From positions 22,720,370-22,784,369 of the forward strand of contig NC_080728.1 in assembly GCF_019097595.1 (NCBI RefSeq): 64,000 nucleotides of DNA, written 5' to 3'. Each line of letters starts with the position of its first letter. Position 1 is the first letter of the stretch. This DNA is from Hemibagrus wyckioides (taxonomy: Eukaryota; Chordata; Actinopteri; Siluriformes; Bagridae). The notes under the pieces were generated by a model, which had not been told where the DNA came from, did no database searches, and saw only the letters and a program-made list of their open reading frames with translations. The translations under genes and the position numbers were made by a program. Shown one piece after another: positions 40,725 to 53,900 of the stretch.

Positions 40725-41700
40725 CACTTACTGTATAGTATACAAAAACAAACAAATAAAAAATCATTTGGAAATATTTTGGAAAAAGTTCAAACAAGGG
40801 CTCAAAGGTTAGATTATATTGAAATATTCCATCACACCTTTATCTCACAGCTTCCTGTTCCTCCTCCTTCAGATGGTCCTAGAAACACATCAGTATCAGT
40901 GTCTCCATCTGCTTCAGTGCTTTTGGGCAGTTCAGTGTCTCTGAGTTGCAGCAGTGATGCAAACCCAGCAGTGCTGAACTACACCTGGTACAGAGAGAAC
41001 GGAGAGCAGATAGGAACCGGAAACCATCTCACCATCAACACCACTGATTCTACACACAGAGGTTTATACTACTGTAGAGCTCAAAACCAGCACGGAGATC
41101 ACAACTCATCTGTGGTCCTGGATCTTCAGTGTGAGTACAATGCTGGAGCTTTGCTAATGCTACGTCACATGGCTTATACTATCATGGGCCAAGCAGTAGA
41201 TTCAAAATTCAAGAAGCTTTATTGTCATTTCAACCACATATAGCTGATGCAGTACAGAGTGAAATGAAACAGCGTTTCTCCAGGACCTGGTGCTACATAA
41301 ACATACAACAACAAAGTTCAACATAAAAAACACCACCACAGAGCTAGGACAGAAGTTTGTCTTAGCCACATAAAGTGCACAGTGTGCAGCTAGGTGCAAA
41401 CAGAGCATAGACAAGACAGTGCAAAAGACAATAAATACAAGAAAGACAACACAAAAGAACACAGGACACTTAGCGCCGAAAAAGAAAGAAAAGAACATGT
41501 GTACTGGAATGTAAGTGAAATAAGATAAGATAAAGTGAAATGATGTAAAAAAAAAAAAAAAAAAAAAAAGTATTGTGCAAAAAAAATTATGCAAAAATAC
41601 ACAGCAGCGGTTGAGGTAGTGCAAATAGAATAAACATAAATATAACTATAGCAGCGGATGACAGGTAGAGGTAGTGCAGTAAGTATGAACAATATAAATT

Positions 41701-41734
<34 letters not shown>

Positions 41735-44700
41735 CCACACAGTCAAGAGAGAGTGTGTGTATCTGTTTGTGAGAGAGACAGAGAGTTAATATACAGTTCA
41801 GTCCTGAGTGAGAGAGTGTGTGTGTGTGTGTGTGAGAGAGAGAGTGTAGAACAGTTCAGTCCAGATTGTTGTGGAGCCTGATGGCTTGAGGAAAGAAATT
41901 GTTACACAGTCTGGTTGTGAGGCCCGAATGCTCTGGTACCTCTTTCCAGATGGCAGGAGGGTGAAGAGTGTGTGTGAGGGGTGTGTGGGGTGTGTAAGAG
42001 TGTGTGTGAGGGGTGTGTGGGGTGTGTAAGAGTGTGTGAGGGGTGTGTGGGGTGTGTAAGAGTGTGTGTGAGGGGTGTGTGGGGTGTGTAAGAGTGTGTG
42101 TGAGGGTGTGTGGGGTGTGTAAGAGTGTGTGTGAGGGGTGTGTAAGAGTGTGTGTGAGGGGTGTGTGGGGTGTGTAAGAGTGTGTGTGAGGGGTGTGTGG
42201 GGTGTGTAAGAGTGTGTGTGAGGGGTGGGTGGGGTGTGTAAGAGTGTGTGTGAGGGGTGTGTAAGAGTGTGTGTGAGGGGTGTGTGGGGTGTGTAAGAGT
42301 GTGTGTGAGGGGTGTGTGGGGTGTGTAAGTGTGTGTGTGAGGGGTGTGTGGGGTGTGTGGGGTGTGTAAGAGTGTGTGAGGGGTGTGTGGGGTGTGTAAG
42401 AGTGTGTGTGAGGGGTGTGTGGGGTGTGTAAGAGTGTGTGTGAGGGGTGTGTGGGGTGTGTAAGAGTGTGTGTGAGGGCTGTGTGGGGTGTGTAAGAGTG
42501 TGTGTGAGGGGTGTGTGGGGTGTGTAAGAGTGTGTGTGAGGGGTGTGTGGGGTGTGTAAGAGTGTGTGTGAGGGGTGTGTGGGGTGTGTAAGAGTGTGTG
42601 TGAGGGGTGTGTAAGAGTGTGTGTGAGGGGTGTGTGGGGTGTGTAAGAGTGTGTGTGAGGGGTGTGTGGGGTGTGTAAGAGTGTGTGTGAGGGGTGTGTA
42701 AGAGTGTGTGTGAGGGGTGTGTGGGGTGTGTAAGAGTGTGTGTGAGGGGTGTGTGGCGTGTGTAGGAGTGTGTGTGAGGGGTGTGTGGGGTGTGTAAAAG
42801 TGTGTGTGAGGGGTGTGTGGGGTGTGTAAGAGTGTGTGTGAGGGGTGTGTGGGGTGTGTAAGAGTGTGTGTGAGGGGTGTGTGGGGTGTGTAAGAGTGTG
42901 TGTGAGGGGTGTGTGGGGTGTGTAAGAGTGTGTGTGAGGGGTGTGTGTGGTGTGTTAGAGTGTGTGTGAGGGGTGTGTAAGAGTGTGTGTGAGGGGTGTG
43001 TGGGGTGTGTAAGAGTGTGTGTGAGGGGTGTGTGAGGGGTGTGTAAGAGTGTGTGTGAGGGGTGTGTGGGGTGTGTAAGAGTGTGTGTGAGGGGTGTGTG
43101 GGGTGTGTAAGAGTGTGTGTGAGGGGTGTGTAAGAGTGTGTGTGAGGGGTGTGAGGGGTGTGTAAGAGTGTGTGTGAGGGGTGGGAGGGGTGTGTGAGTG
43201 TGTGTGTGGGGGGTGTGTTAGAGTGTGTGTGAGAGGTGTGTGGGGTGTGTAAGAGTGTGTGTGAGGGGTGTGTGGGGTGTGTAAGAGTGTGTGTGAGGGG
43301 TGTGTGGGGTGTGTAAGAGTGTGTGTGAGGGGTGTGTGGGGTGTGTAAGAGTGTGTGTGAGGGGTGTGAGGGGTGTGTTAGAGTGTGTGTGAGGGGTGTG
43401 TAAGAGTGTGTGTGAGGGGTGTGTGGGGTGTGTAAGAGTGTGTGTGAGGGGTGTGTGGGGGTGTGTAAGAGTGTGTGTGAGGGGTGTGTGGGGTGTGTAA
43501 GAGTGTGTGTGAGGGGTGTGTGGGGTGTGTAAGAGTGTGTGTGAGGGGTGTGTAGAGAGTGTGTGTGAGGGGTGTGAGGGGTGTGTAAGAGTGTTTGTGA
43601 GGGGTGTGTGGGGTGTGTAAGAGAGTGTGTGAGGGGTGTGTAAGAGTGTGTGTGAGTGGTGTGTGGGGTGTGTAAGAGTGTGTGTGAGGGGTGTGTGGGG
43701 TGTGTAAGAGTGTGTGTGAGGGGTGTGTGGGGTGTGTAAGAGTGGGTGTGTGGGGTGTGTAAGAGTGTGTGTGAGGGGTGTGTAAGAGTGTGTGTGAGGG
43801 GTGTGTGGGGTGTGTAAGAGTGTGTGTGAGGGGTGTGTGGGGTGTGTAAGAGTGTGTGTGAGGGGTGTGTGGGGTGTGTTAGAGTGTGTGTGAGGGGTGT
43901 GTGTCTGTCCTCACTATCCCCTGAAGGGTCTTGTGATCTGAGACGGTGCAGTTCCCAAACCAGGCAGTGATGCAGCTGCTCAGGACGCTCTCCATGGTCC
44001 CTCTGTAGAACACAGTCAGGATGGGGGGAGGGAGATGGGCTTTCCTCAGCCTCCTCAGGAAGTAGAGGCGCTGCTGGGCTTTCTTGGTGATGGAGCTGGT
44101 GTTGAGTGACCAGGTGAAGTTCTCCGCCAGATGGACACCAAGGAATTTGGTGCTCTTGATGATCTCCACCGAGGATCCGTCGATGGACAGTGGAGAATGG
44201 TCACTCTGTGCTCTCCTGAAGTCAACAACCATCTCTTTGGTCTTGTCGACGTTCAGAGACAGGTTGTTGGCTCTGCACCAGGCTGTTAGATGTTGCACCT
44301 CCTCTCTGTATGCTGACTCGTCGTTCTTGCTGATGAGACCCACCACGGTCGTAAGAAGGAATCTAGGAATCTCAAACATTTTTCTCTCAGCCATATCCTG
44401 TGGTCTTAGCCACAGTATGTAGAATTCGAGTCGTGTTCTGGGCTTTATTTTACTTTATTCTAATATGAGACTTGCCAACTGAAACACTGCCAAATGCTAT
44501 CAAAATAAACATTCAGTCTTGTGCAGGTAATCAGCACTGACACATGGCACCTGTGCACACTGCTATTTAAACCCCAGTGTTTTTTCAGTCAGCATGTGGA
44601 CATAGTCTGTGCCATGTATCAGAGTGGTAATCTCTCTGAGAGGTAATTTCCTATTCCACCTGATTTTCCTCAGTTCAGGATTTAGAGTTTTATTGAGATT

Positions 44701-45776
44701 TAGGCCAAGAGTTAGGACTCTTCCCTCAAAAATCTATTTTGTTACTTTTTTGTCTTCTTAGCTGTACAGACAATGGCCCAGGTAATAGCACCCAATCCAG
44801 CCTTCCAGAGCCAGTGACTCCCACAATTGCTGAGATGTGCTTGCCCCGCCCCCAAAGCAGTTCTACACTGGGCAACCAGAAGGCTTCAACCCATTCATTC
44901 TGCAATGCTTTCCTGTGTTTGTAATGCAGCCTTCCCGGTTTTCTTCAGAGGGGGCTAAGATAGCGTACTTGATTGCCCTTCTAATGGGTAAAGCTCTGGG
45001 TTACAGGAGTCTGCCAGAACCACCGGCAAGACCACCCTGGGATTGATTCATTCATTGCAGCACTGTGGAGCACTTTTACCAATCTGTTGGGAGGGTCTGC
45101 TTCATTACTCCTCTGGATGTGCCAGGGTGCCTGCTCAGTAGCTAATTATACCATTGATTTTCGAATCATGCCAGCTTGCTCAGGCTGGAACAACCAGGCT
45201 CTCTAGATGGCTTATGTGCAGAGTTTCTCTGAGGAGATGAAGGACGAGTTGGCTGCTCATAACCCTTCCAAGGATATAGAGGCCCTGTATATCCTTGCTA
45301 TCTGCCTTATAACTGCCTTCAAGAGCGGTGATTAGAGCACCAGGCAAATATGGCAGTCCAACACGGACGTGCCTACAAGAGAAACTTCTCCAGAACCTAT
45401 TCATCAAGGTGCTGTGGGATTACCATCACTCAGACTCTGTGTACAATATTGAATTGCATTTCTCTAAATCTGTTGTAAACTGAAATATTTGAGGGTGAGC
45501 AATAATATCTTCCCAAACCTTTTCCTCAGTGTTGTACTTCAGGTTCTTACTCCATGTCTTGCAGTGAACTCAGATCAACTGTTTCATGTTAATTCATCAC
45601 AGAGTAAAATCTGGATAAGATATGTTAAACTTGACCATTCTTAAGGAAGAATCTTTCCAAAAAGAAATCAGAATCAGGTGAAGGCAACCATGTCTGGTCA
45701 AAAAATTATTTCATAACTTAAATTGCAACTAATGCTAACATATATGTTTAAGCCAATGCTGTAGTTCTGAAATATC

Positions 45777-45821
<45 letters not shown>

Positions 45822-48800
45822 CACTTACTGTATAGTATACAAAAACAAACAAATAAAAAATCATTTGGAAATATTTTGGAAAAAGTTCAAACAAGGGCTC
45901 AAAGGTTAGATTATATTGAAATATTCCATCACACCTTTATCTCACAGCTTCCTGTTCCTCCTCCTTCAGATGGTCCTAGAAACACATCAGTATCAGTGTC
46001 TCCATCTGCTTCAGTGCTTTTGGGCAGTTCAGTGTCTCTGAGTTGCAGCAGTGATGCAAACCCAGCAGTGCTGAACTACACCTGGTACAGAGAGAACGGA
46101 GAGCAGATAGGAACCGGAAACCATCTCACCATCAACACCACTGATTCTACACACAGAGGTTTATACTACTGTAGAGCTCAAAACCAGCACGGAGATCACA
46201 ACTCATCTGTGGTCCTGGATCTTCAGTGTGAGTACAATGCTGGAGCTTTGCTAATGCTACGTCACATGGCTTATACTATCATGGGCCAAGCAGTAGATTC
46301 AAAATTCAAGAAGCTTTATTGTCATTTCAACCACATATAGCTGATGCAGTACAGAGTGAAATGAAACAAGCGTTTCTCCAGGACCTGGTGCTACATAAAC
46401 ATACAACAACAAAGTTCAACATAAAAAACACCACCACAGAGCTAGGACAGAAGTTTGTCTTAGCCACATAAAGTGCACAGTGTGCAGCTAGGTGCAAACA
46501 GAGCATAGACAAGACAGTGCAAAAGACAATAAATACAAGAAAGACAACACAAAAGAACACAGGACACTTAGCGCCGAAAAAGAAAGAAAAGAACATGTGT
46601 ACTGGAATGTAAGTGAAATAAGATAAGATAAAGTGAAATGATGTAAAAAAAAAAAAAAAAAAAAAAAGTATTGTGCAAAAATATTGTGCAAAAATACACA
46701 GCAGCGGTTGAGGTAGTGCAAATAGAATAAACATAAATATAACTATAGCAGCGGATGACAGGTAGAGGTAGTGCAGTAAGTATGAACAATATAAATTAAG
46801 TGTGTGTGTGTGTGTGTGTGTGTGCGTCCACACAGTCAAGAGAGAGTGTGTGTGTATCTGTGTGTGAGAGAGACAGAGAGTTAATATACAGTTCAGTCCT
46901 GAGTGAGAGAGTGTGTGTGTGTGTGTGAGAGAGAGAGTGTAGAACAGTTCAGTCCAGATTGTTGTGGAGCCTGATGGCTTGAGGAAAGAAATTGTTACAC
47001 AGTCTGGTTGTGAGGCCCGAATGCTCTGGTACCTCTTTCCAGATGGCAGGAGGGTGAAGAGTGTGTGTGAGGGTGTGTGGGGTGTGTAAGAGTGTGTGTG
47101 AGGGTGTGTGGGGTGTGTAAGAGTGTGTGAGGGTGTGTGGGGTGTGTAAGAGTGTGTGTGAGGGGTGTGTGGGGTGTGTAAGAGTGTGTGTGAGGGTGTG
47201 TGGGGTGTGTAAGAGTGTGTGTGAGGGGTGTGTAAGAGTGTGTGTGAGGGTGTGTGGGGTGTGTAAGAGTGTGTGTGAGGGTGTGTGGGGTGTGTAAGAG
47301 TGTGTGTGAGGGTGGGTGGGGTGTGTAAGAGTGTGTGTGAGGGGTGTGTAAGAGTGTGTGTGAGAGGTGTGTGGGGTGTGTAAGAGTGTGTGTGAGGGGT
47401 GTGTGGGGTGTGTAAGTGTGTGTGTGAGGAGTGTGTGGGGTGTGTAAGGGTGTGTGAGAGGTGTGTGGAGTGGGTAAGAGTGTGTGTGTGTGGTGGGTGG
47501 GGTGTGTAAGAGTGTGTGTGAGGGGTGTGTGGGGTGTGTAAGAGTGTGTGTGAGGGGTGTGTGGGGTGTGTAAGAGTGTGTGTGAGGGGTGTGTGGGGTG
47601 TGTAAGAGTGTGTGTGAGGGGTGTGTGGGGTGTGTAAGAGTGTGTGTGAGGGGTGTGTGGGGTGTGAAAGAGTGTGTGTGAGGGGTGTGTAAGAGTGTGT
47701 GTGAGGGGTGTGTGGGGTGTGTAAGAGTGTGTGTGAGGGGTGTGTGGGGTGTGTAAGAGTGTGTGTGAGGGGTGTGTAAGAGTGTGTGTGAGGGGTGTGG
47801 GGGGTGTGTAAGAGTGTGTGTGAGGGGTGTGTGGGGTGTGTAAGAGTGTGTGTGAGGGGTGTGTGGGGTGTGTAAAAGTGTGTGTGAGGGGTGTGTGGGG
47901 TGTGTAAGAGTGTGTGTGAGGGGTGTGAGGGGTGTGTAAGAGTGTGTGTGAGGGGTGTGTGGGGTGTGTAAGAGTGTGTGTGAGGGGTGTGTGGGGTGTG
48001 TAAGAGTGTGTGTGAGGGGTGTGTGGGGTGTGTTAGAGTGTGTGTGAGGGGTGTGTAAGAGTGTGTGTGAGGGGTGTGTGGGGTGTGTAAGAGTGTGTGT
48101 GAGGGGTGTGTGGGGGTGTGTAAGAGTGTGTGTGAGGGGTGTGTGGGGTGTGTAAGAGTGTGTGTGAGGGGTGTGTGGGGTGTGTAAGAGTGTGTGTGAG
48201 GGGTGTGTAAGAGTGTGTGTGAGGGGTGTGAGGGGTGTGTAAGAGTGTGTGTGAGGGGTGTGTGGGGTGTGTAAGAGTGTGTGTAAGGGGTGTGTAAGAG
48301 TGTGTGTGAGTGTGTGGGGTGTGTAAGAGTGTGTGTGAAGGGTGTGTGGGGTGTGTAAGAGTGTGTGTGAGGGGTGTGTGGGGTGTGTAAGAGTGTGTGT
48401 AAGGGGGTGTGGGGGGTGTGTAAGAGTGTGTGTGAGGGGTGTGAGGGGTGTGTTAGAGTGTGTGTGTGGGGTGTGTTAGAGTGTGTGTGAGAGGTGTGTG
48501 GGGTGTGTAAGAGTGTGTGTGAGGGGTGTGTGGGGTGTGTAAGAGTGTGTGTGAGGGGTGTGTGGGGTGTGTAAGAGTGTGTGTGAGGGGTGTGTGGGGT
48601 GGGTAAGAGTGTGTGTGAGGGGTGTGTAAGAGTGTGTGTGAGGGGTGTGGGGGGTGTGTAAGAGTGTGTGTGAGGGGTGTGTGGGGAGTGTAAGAGTGTG
48701 TGTGAGGGGTGTGTAGGGGTGTGTGTGTGTGGTGTGGGGGGTGTGTAAGAGTGTGTGTGAGGGGTGTGTGGGGTGTGTAAGAGTGTGTGTGAGGGGTGTG

Positions 48801-50918
48801 TGGGGTATGTGAGGGGTGTGTGGGGTGTGTAAGAGTGTGTGTGAGGGGTGTGTAAGAGTGTGTGTGAGGGGTGTGTGGGGTGTGTAAGAGTGTGTGTGAG
48901 GGGTGTGTGGGGTGTGTAAGAGTGTGTGTGAGGGGTGTGTGTGTGGGGTGTGTAAGAGTGTGTGTGAGGGGTGTGTGGGGTGTGTAAGAGTGTGTGTGAG
49001 GGGTGTGTGGGGTGTGTTAGAGTGTGTGTGAGGGGTGTGTGTCTGTCCTCACTATCCCCTGAAGGGTCTTGTGATCTGAGACGGTGCAGTTCCCAAACCA
49101 GGCAGTGATGCAGCTGCTCAGGACGCTCTCCATGGTCCCTCTGTAGAACACAGTCAGGATGGGGGGAGGGAGATGGGCTTTCCTCAGCCTCCTCAGGAAG
49201 TAGAGGCGCTGCTGGGCTTTCTTGGTGATGGAGCTGGTGTTGAGTGACCAGGTGAAGTTCTCCGCCAGATGGACACCAAGGAATTTGGTGCTCTTGATGA
49301 TCTCCACCGAGGATCCGTCGATGGACAGTGGAGAATGGTCACTCTGTGCTCTCCTGAAGTCAACAACCATCTCTTTGGTCTTGTCGACGTTCAGAGACAG
49401 GTTGTTGGCTCTGCACCAGGCTGTTAGATGTTGCACCTCCTCTCTGTATGCTGACTCGTCGTTCTTGCTGATGAGACCCACCATGGTCGTAAGAAGGAAT
49501 CTAGGAATCTCAAACATTTTTCTCTCAGCCATATCCTGTGGTCTTAGCCACAGTATGTAGAATTCGAGTCGTGTTCTGGGCTTTATTTTACTTTATTCTA
49601 ATATGAGACTTGCCAACTGAAACACTGCCAAATGCTATCAAAATAAACATTCAGTCTTGTGCAGGTAATCAGCACTGACACATGGCACCTGTGCACACTG
49701 CTATTTAAACCCCAGTGTTTTTTCAGTCAGCATGTGGACATAGTCTGTGCCATGTATCAGAGTGGTAATCTCTCTGAGAGGTAATTTCCTATTCCACCTG
49801 ATTTTCCTCAGTTCAGGATTTAGAGTTTTATTGAGATTTAGGCCAAGAGTTAGGACTCTTCCCTCAAAAATCTATTTTGTTACTTTTTTGTCTTCTTAGC
49901 TGTACAGACAATGGCCCAGGTAATAGCACCCAATCCAGCCTTACAGAGTCAGTGACTCCCACAGTTGCTGAGACGTGCTTGCCCCGCCTCCCCATCATGG
50001 TCCTATGCTGGACAACCAAAGGGCTGCAACCCATTCATTCTGCAATGCTTCCCTGTGTTTGAAATGCAGACTTCCCAGTTTTCTTCAGATAGGGTAAAGA
50101 TAGCGTAAATGATTGCCCTTTTAACGGGTAGAGCTCTGGGTTACAGGAGTCTGCCAGAACCACCGGCAAGACCACCCTGGGATTGATTCATTCATTGCAG
50201 CACTGTGGAGCCCTTTTACCAATCTGTTGGGAGGGGTCTGCTTCATTACTCCTCTGGATGTGCCAGGGTGCCTGCTCAGTAGCTAATTATACCATTGATT
50301 TTCGAATCATGCCAGCTTGTTCAGGCTGGAACAACCAGGCTCTCTAGATGGCTTATGTGCAGAGTTTCTCTGAGGAGATGAAGGACAAGTTGGCTGCTCA
50401 TAACCCTTCCAAGGATATAGAGGCCCTGTATATCCTTGCTATCTGCCTTATAACTGCCTTCAAGAGCGGTGATTAGAGCACCAGGCAAATATGGCAGTCC
50501 AACACGGACGTGCCTACAAGAGAAACTTCTCCAGAACCTATTCATCAAGGTGCTGTGGGATTACCATCACTCAGACTCTGTGTACAATATTGAATTGCAT
50601 TTCTCTAAATCTGTTGTAAACTGAAATATTTGAGGGTGAGCAATAATATCTTCCCAAACCTTTTCCTCAGTGTTGTACTTCAGGTTCTTACTCCATGTCT
50701 TGCAGTGAACTCCAGATCAACTGTTTCATGTTAATTCATCACAGAGTAAAATCTGGATAAGATATGTTAAACTTGACCATTCTTAAGGAAGAATCTTTCC
50801 AAAAAGAAATCAGAATCAGGTGAAGGCAACCATGTCTGGTCAAAAAATTATTTCATAACTTAAATTGCAACTAATGCTAACATATATGTTTAAGCCAATG
50901 CTGTAGTTCTGAAATATC

Positions 50919-50957
<39 letters not shown>

Positions 50958-53900
50958 CACTTACTGTATAGTATACAAAAACAAACAAATAAAAAATCAT
51001 TTGGAAATATTTTGGAAAAAGTTCAAACAAGGGCTCAAAGGTTAGATTATATTGAAATATTCCATCACACCTTTATCTCACAGCTTCCTGTTCCTCCTCC
51101 TTCAGATGGTCCTAGAAACACATCAGTATCAGTGTCTCCATCTGCTTCAGTGCTTTTGGGCAGTTCAGTGTCTCTGAGTTGCAGCAGTGATGCAAACCCA
51201 GCAGTGCTGAACTACACCTGGTACAGAGAGAACGGAGAGCAGATAGGAACCGGAAACCATCTCACCATCAACACCACTGATTCTACACACAGAGGTTTAT
51301 ACTACTGTAGAGCTCAAAACCAGCACGGAGATCACAACTCATCTGTGGTCCTGGATCTTCAGTGTGAGTACAATGCTGGAGCTTTGCTAATGCTACGTCA
51401 CATGGCTTATACTATCATGGGCCAAGCAGTAGATTCAAAATTCAAGAAGCTTTATTGTCATTTCAACCACATATAGCTGATGCAGTACAGAGTGAAATGA
51501 AACAGCGTTTCTCCAGGACCTGGTGCTACATAAACATACAACAACAAAGTTCAACATAAAAAACACCACCACAGAGCTAGGACAGAAGTTTGTCTTAGCC
51601 ACATAAAGTGCACAGTGTGCAGCTAGGTGCAAACAGAGCATAGACAAGACAGTGCAAAAGACAATAAATACAAGAAAGACAACACAAAAGAACACAGGAC
51701 ACTTAGCGCCGAAAAAGAAAGAAAAGAACATGTGTACTGGAATGTAAGTGAAATAAGATAAGATAAAGTGAAATGATGTAAAAAAAAAAAAAAAAAAAAA
51801 AGTATTGTGCAAAAAAAATTATGCAAAAATACACAGCAGCGGTTGAGGTAGTGCAAATAGAATAAACATAAATATAACTATAGCAGCGGATGACAGGTAG
51901 AGGTAGTGCAGTAAGTATGAACAATATAAATTAAGTGTGTGTGTGTGTGTGTGTGTGTGCGTCCACACAGTCAAGAGAGAGTGTGTGTGTATCTGTGTGT
52001 GAGAGAGACAGAGAGTTAATATACAGTTCAGTCCTGAGTGAGAGAGTGTGTGTGTGTGTGTGTGTGAGAGAGAGTGTAGAACAGTTCAGTCCAGATTGTT
52101 GTGGAGCCTGATGGCTTGAGGAAAGAAATTGTTACACAGTCTGGTTGTGAGGCCCGAATGCTCTGGTACCTCTTTCCAGATGGCAGGAGGGTGAAGAGTG
52201 TGTGTGAGGGGTGTGTGGGGTGTGTAAGAGTGTGTGTGAGGGGTGTGTGGGGTGTGTAAGAGTGTGTGAGGGGTGTGTGGGGCGTGTAAGAGTGTGTGTG
52301 AGGGGTGTGTTGGGTGTGTAAGAGTGTGTGTGAGGGGTGTGTGGGGTGTGTAAGAGTGTGTCTGAGGGGTGTGTAAGAGTGTGTGTGAGGGGTGTGTGGG
52401 GTGTGTAAGAGTGTGTGTGAGGGGTGTGTGGGGTGTGTAAGAGTGTATGTGGGAGGTAGGTGGGGTGTGTAACAGTGTGTGTGAGGGGTGTGTAAGAGTG
52501 TGTGTGAGGGGTGTGTGGGGTGTGTAAGAGTGTGTGTGAGGGGTGTGTGGGGTGTGTAAGAGTGTGTGAGGGGTGTGTGGGGTGTGTGGGGTGTGTAAGA
52601 GTGTGTGAGGGGTGTGTGGGGTGTGTAAGAGTGTGTGGGTGGGGTGTGTGGGGTGTGTAAGAGTGTGTGTGAGGGGTGTGTGGGGTGTGTAAGAGTGTGT
52701 GTGAGGGGTGTGTGGGGTGTGTAAGAGTGTGTGTGAGGGGTGTGGGGGGTGTGTAAGAGTGTGTGTGAGGGGTGTGTGGGGTGTGTAAGAGTGTGTGTGA
52801 GGGGTGTGTGGGGTGTGTAAGAGTGTGTGTGAGGGGTGTGTGGGGTGTGTAAGAGTGTGTGTGAGGGGTGTGTAAGAGTGTGTGTGAGGGGTGTGTAGGG
52901 TGTGTAAGAGTGTGTGTGAGGGGTGTGTAAGAGTGTGTGTGAGGGGTGTGTGGGGTGTGTAAGAGTGTGTGTGAGGGTGTGTGGGGTGTGTAAGAGTGTG
53001 TGTGAGGGGTGTGTGGGGTGTGTAAAAGTGTGTGTGAGGGGTGTGTGGGGTGTGTAAGGGTGGGTGTGAGGGGTGTGGGGGCTGTGTTAGAGTGTGTGTG
53101 AGGGGTGTGTGCGGTGTGTAAGAGTGTGTGTGAGGGGTGTGTGGGGTGTGTAAGAGTGTGTGTGAGGGGTGTGTGGGGTGTGTTAGAGTGTGTGTGAGGG
53201 GTGTGTAAGAGTGTGTGTGAGGGGTGTGTGGGGTGTGTAAGAGTGTGTGTGAGGGGTGTGTGGGGGTGTGTAAGAGTGTGTGTGAGGGGTGTGTGGGGTG
53301 TGTAAGAGTGTGTGTGAGGGGTGTGTGGGGTGTGTAAGAGTGTGTGTGAGGGGTGTGTAAGAGTGTGTGTGAGGGGTGTGAGGGGTGTGTAAGAGTGTGT
53401 GTGAGGGGTGTGTGGGGTGTGTAAGAGTGTGTGTGAGGGGTGTGTAAGAGTGTGTGTGAGTGGTGTGTGGGGTGTGTAAGAGTGTGTGTGAGGGGTGTGT
53501 GGGGTGTGTAAGAGTGTGTGTGAGGGCTGTGTGGGGTGTGTAAGAGTGTGTGTGAGGGGTGTGTGGGGTGTGTAAGAGTGTGTGTGAGGGGTGTGTAAGA
53601 GTGTGTGTGAGGGGTGTGTGGGGTGTGTAAGAGTGTGTGTGAGGGGTGTGTGGGGTGTGTAAGAGTGTGTGTGAGGGGTGTGTGTGTGGGGTGTGTAAGA
53701 GTGTGTGTGAGGGGTGTGTGGGGTGTGTAAGAGTGTGTGTGAGGGGTGTGTGGGGTGTGTTAGAGTGTGTGTGAGGGGTGTGTGTCTGTCCTCACTATCC
53801 CCTGAAGGGTCTTGTGATCTGAGACGGTGCAGTTCCCAAACCAGGCAGTGATGCAGCTGCTCAGGACGCTCTCCATGGTCCCTCTGTAGAACACAGTCAG

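Larger units (their letters stand above)
41199..44354 (-). mobile_element. Unit 5: L2-type LINE fragment with internal minisatellite
   Basis: Standard copy with a longer A-tract than units 2-4. One feature shared with unit 1 is GTATCTGTTTGTGAG near 41757. Confidence 0.85.
46296..49492 (-). mobile_element. Unit 6: L2-type LINE fragment with internal minisatellite
   Basis: Has private changes in the 3' region: an extra A in GAAACAAGCG near 46364, and TTGTGCAAAAATATTGTGC near 46671. Confidence 0.85.
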
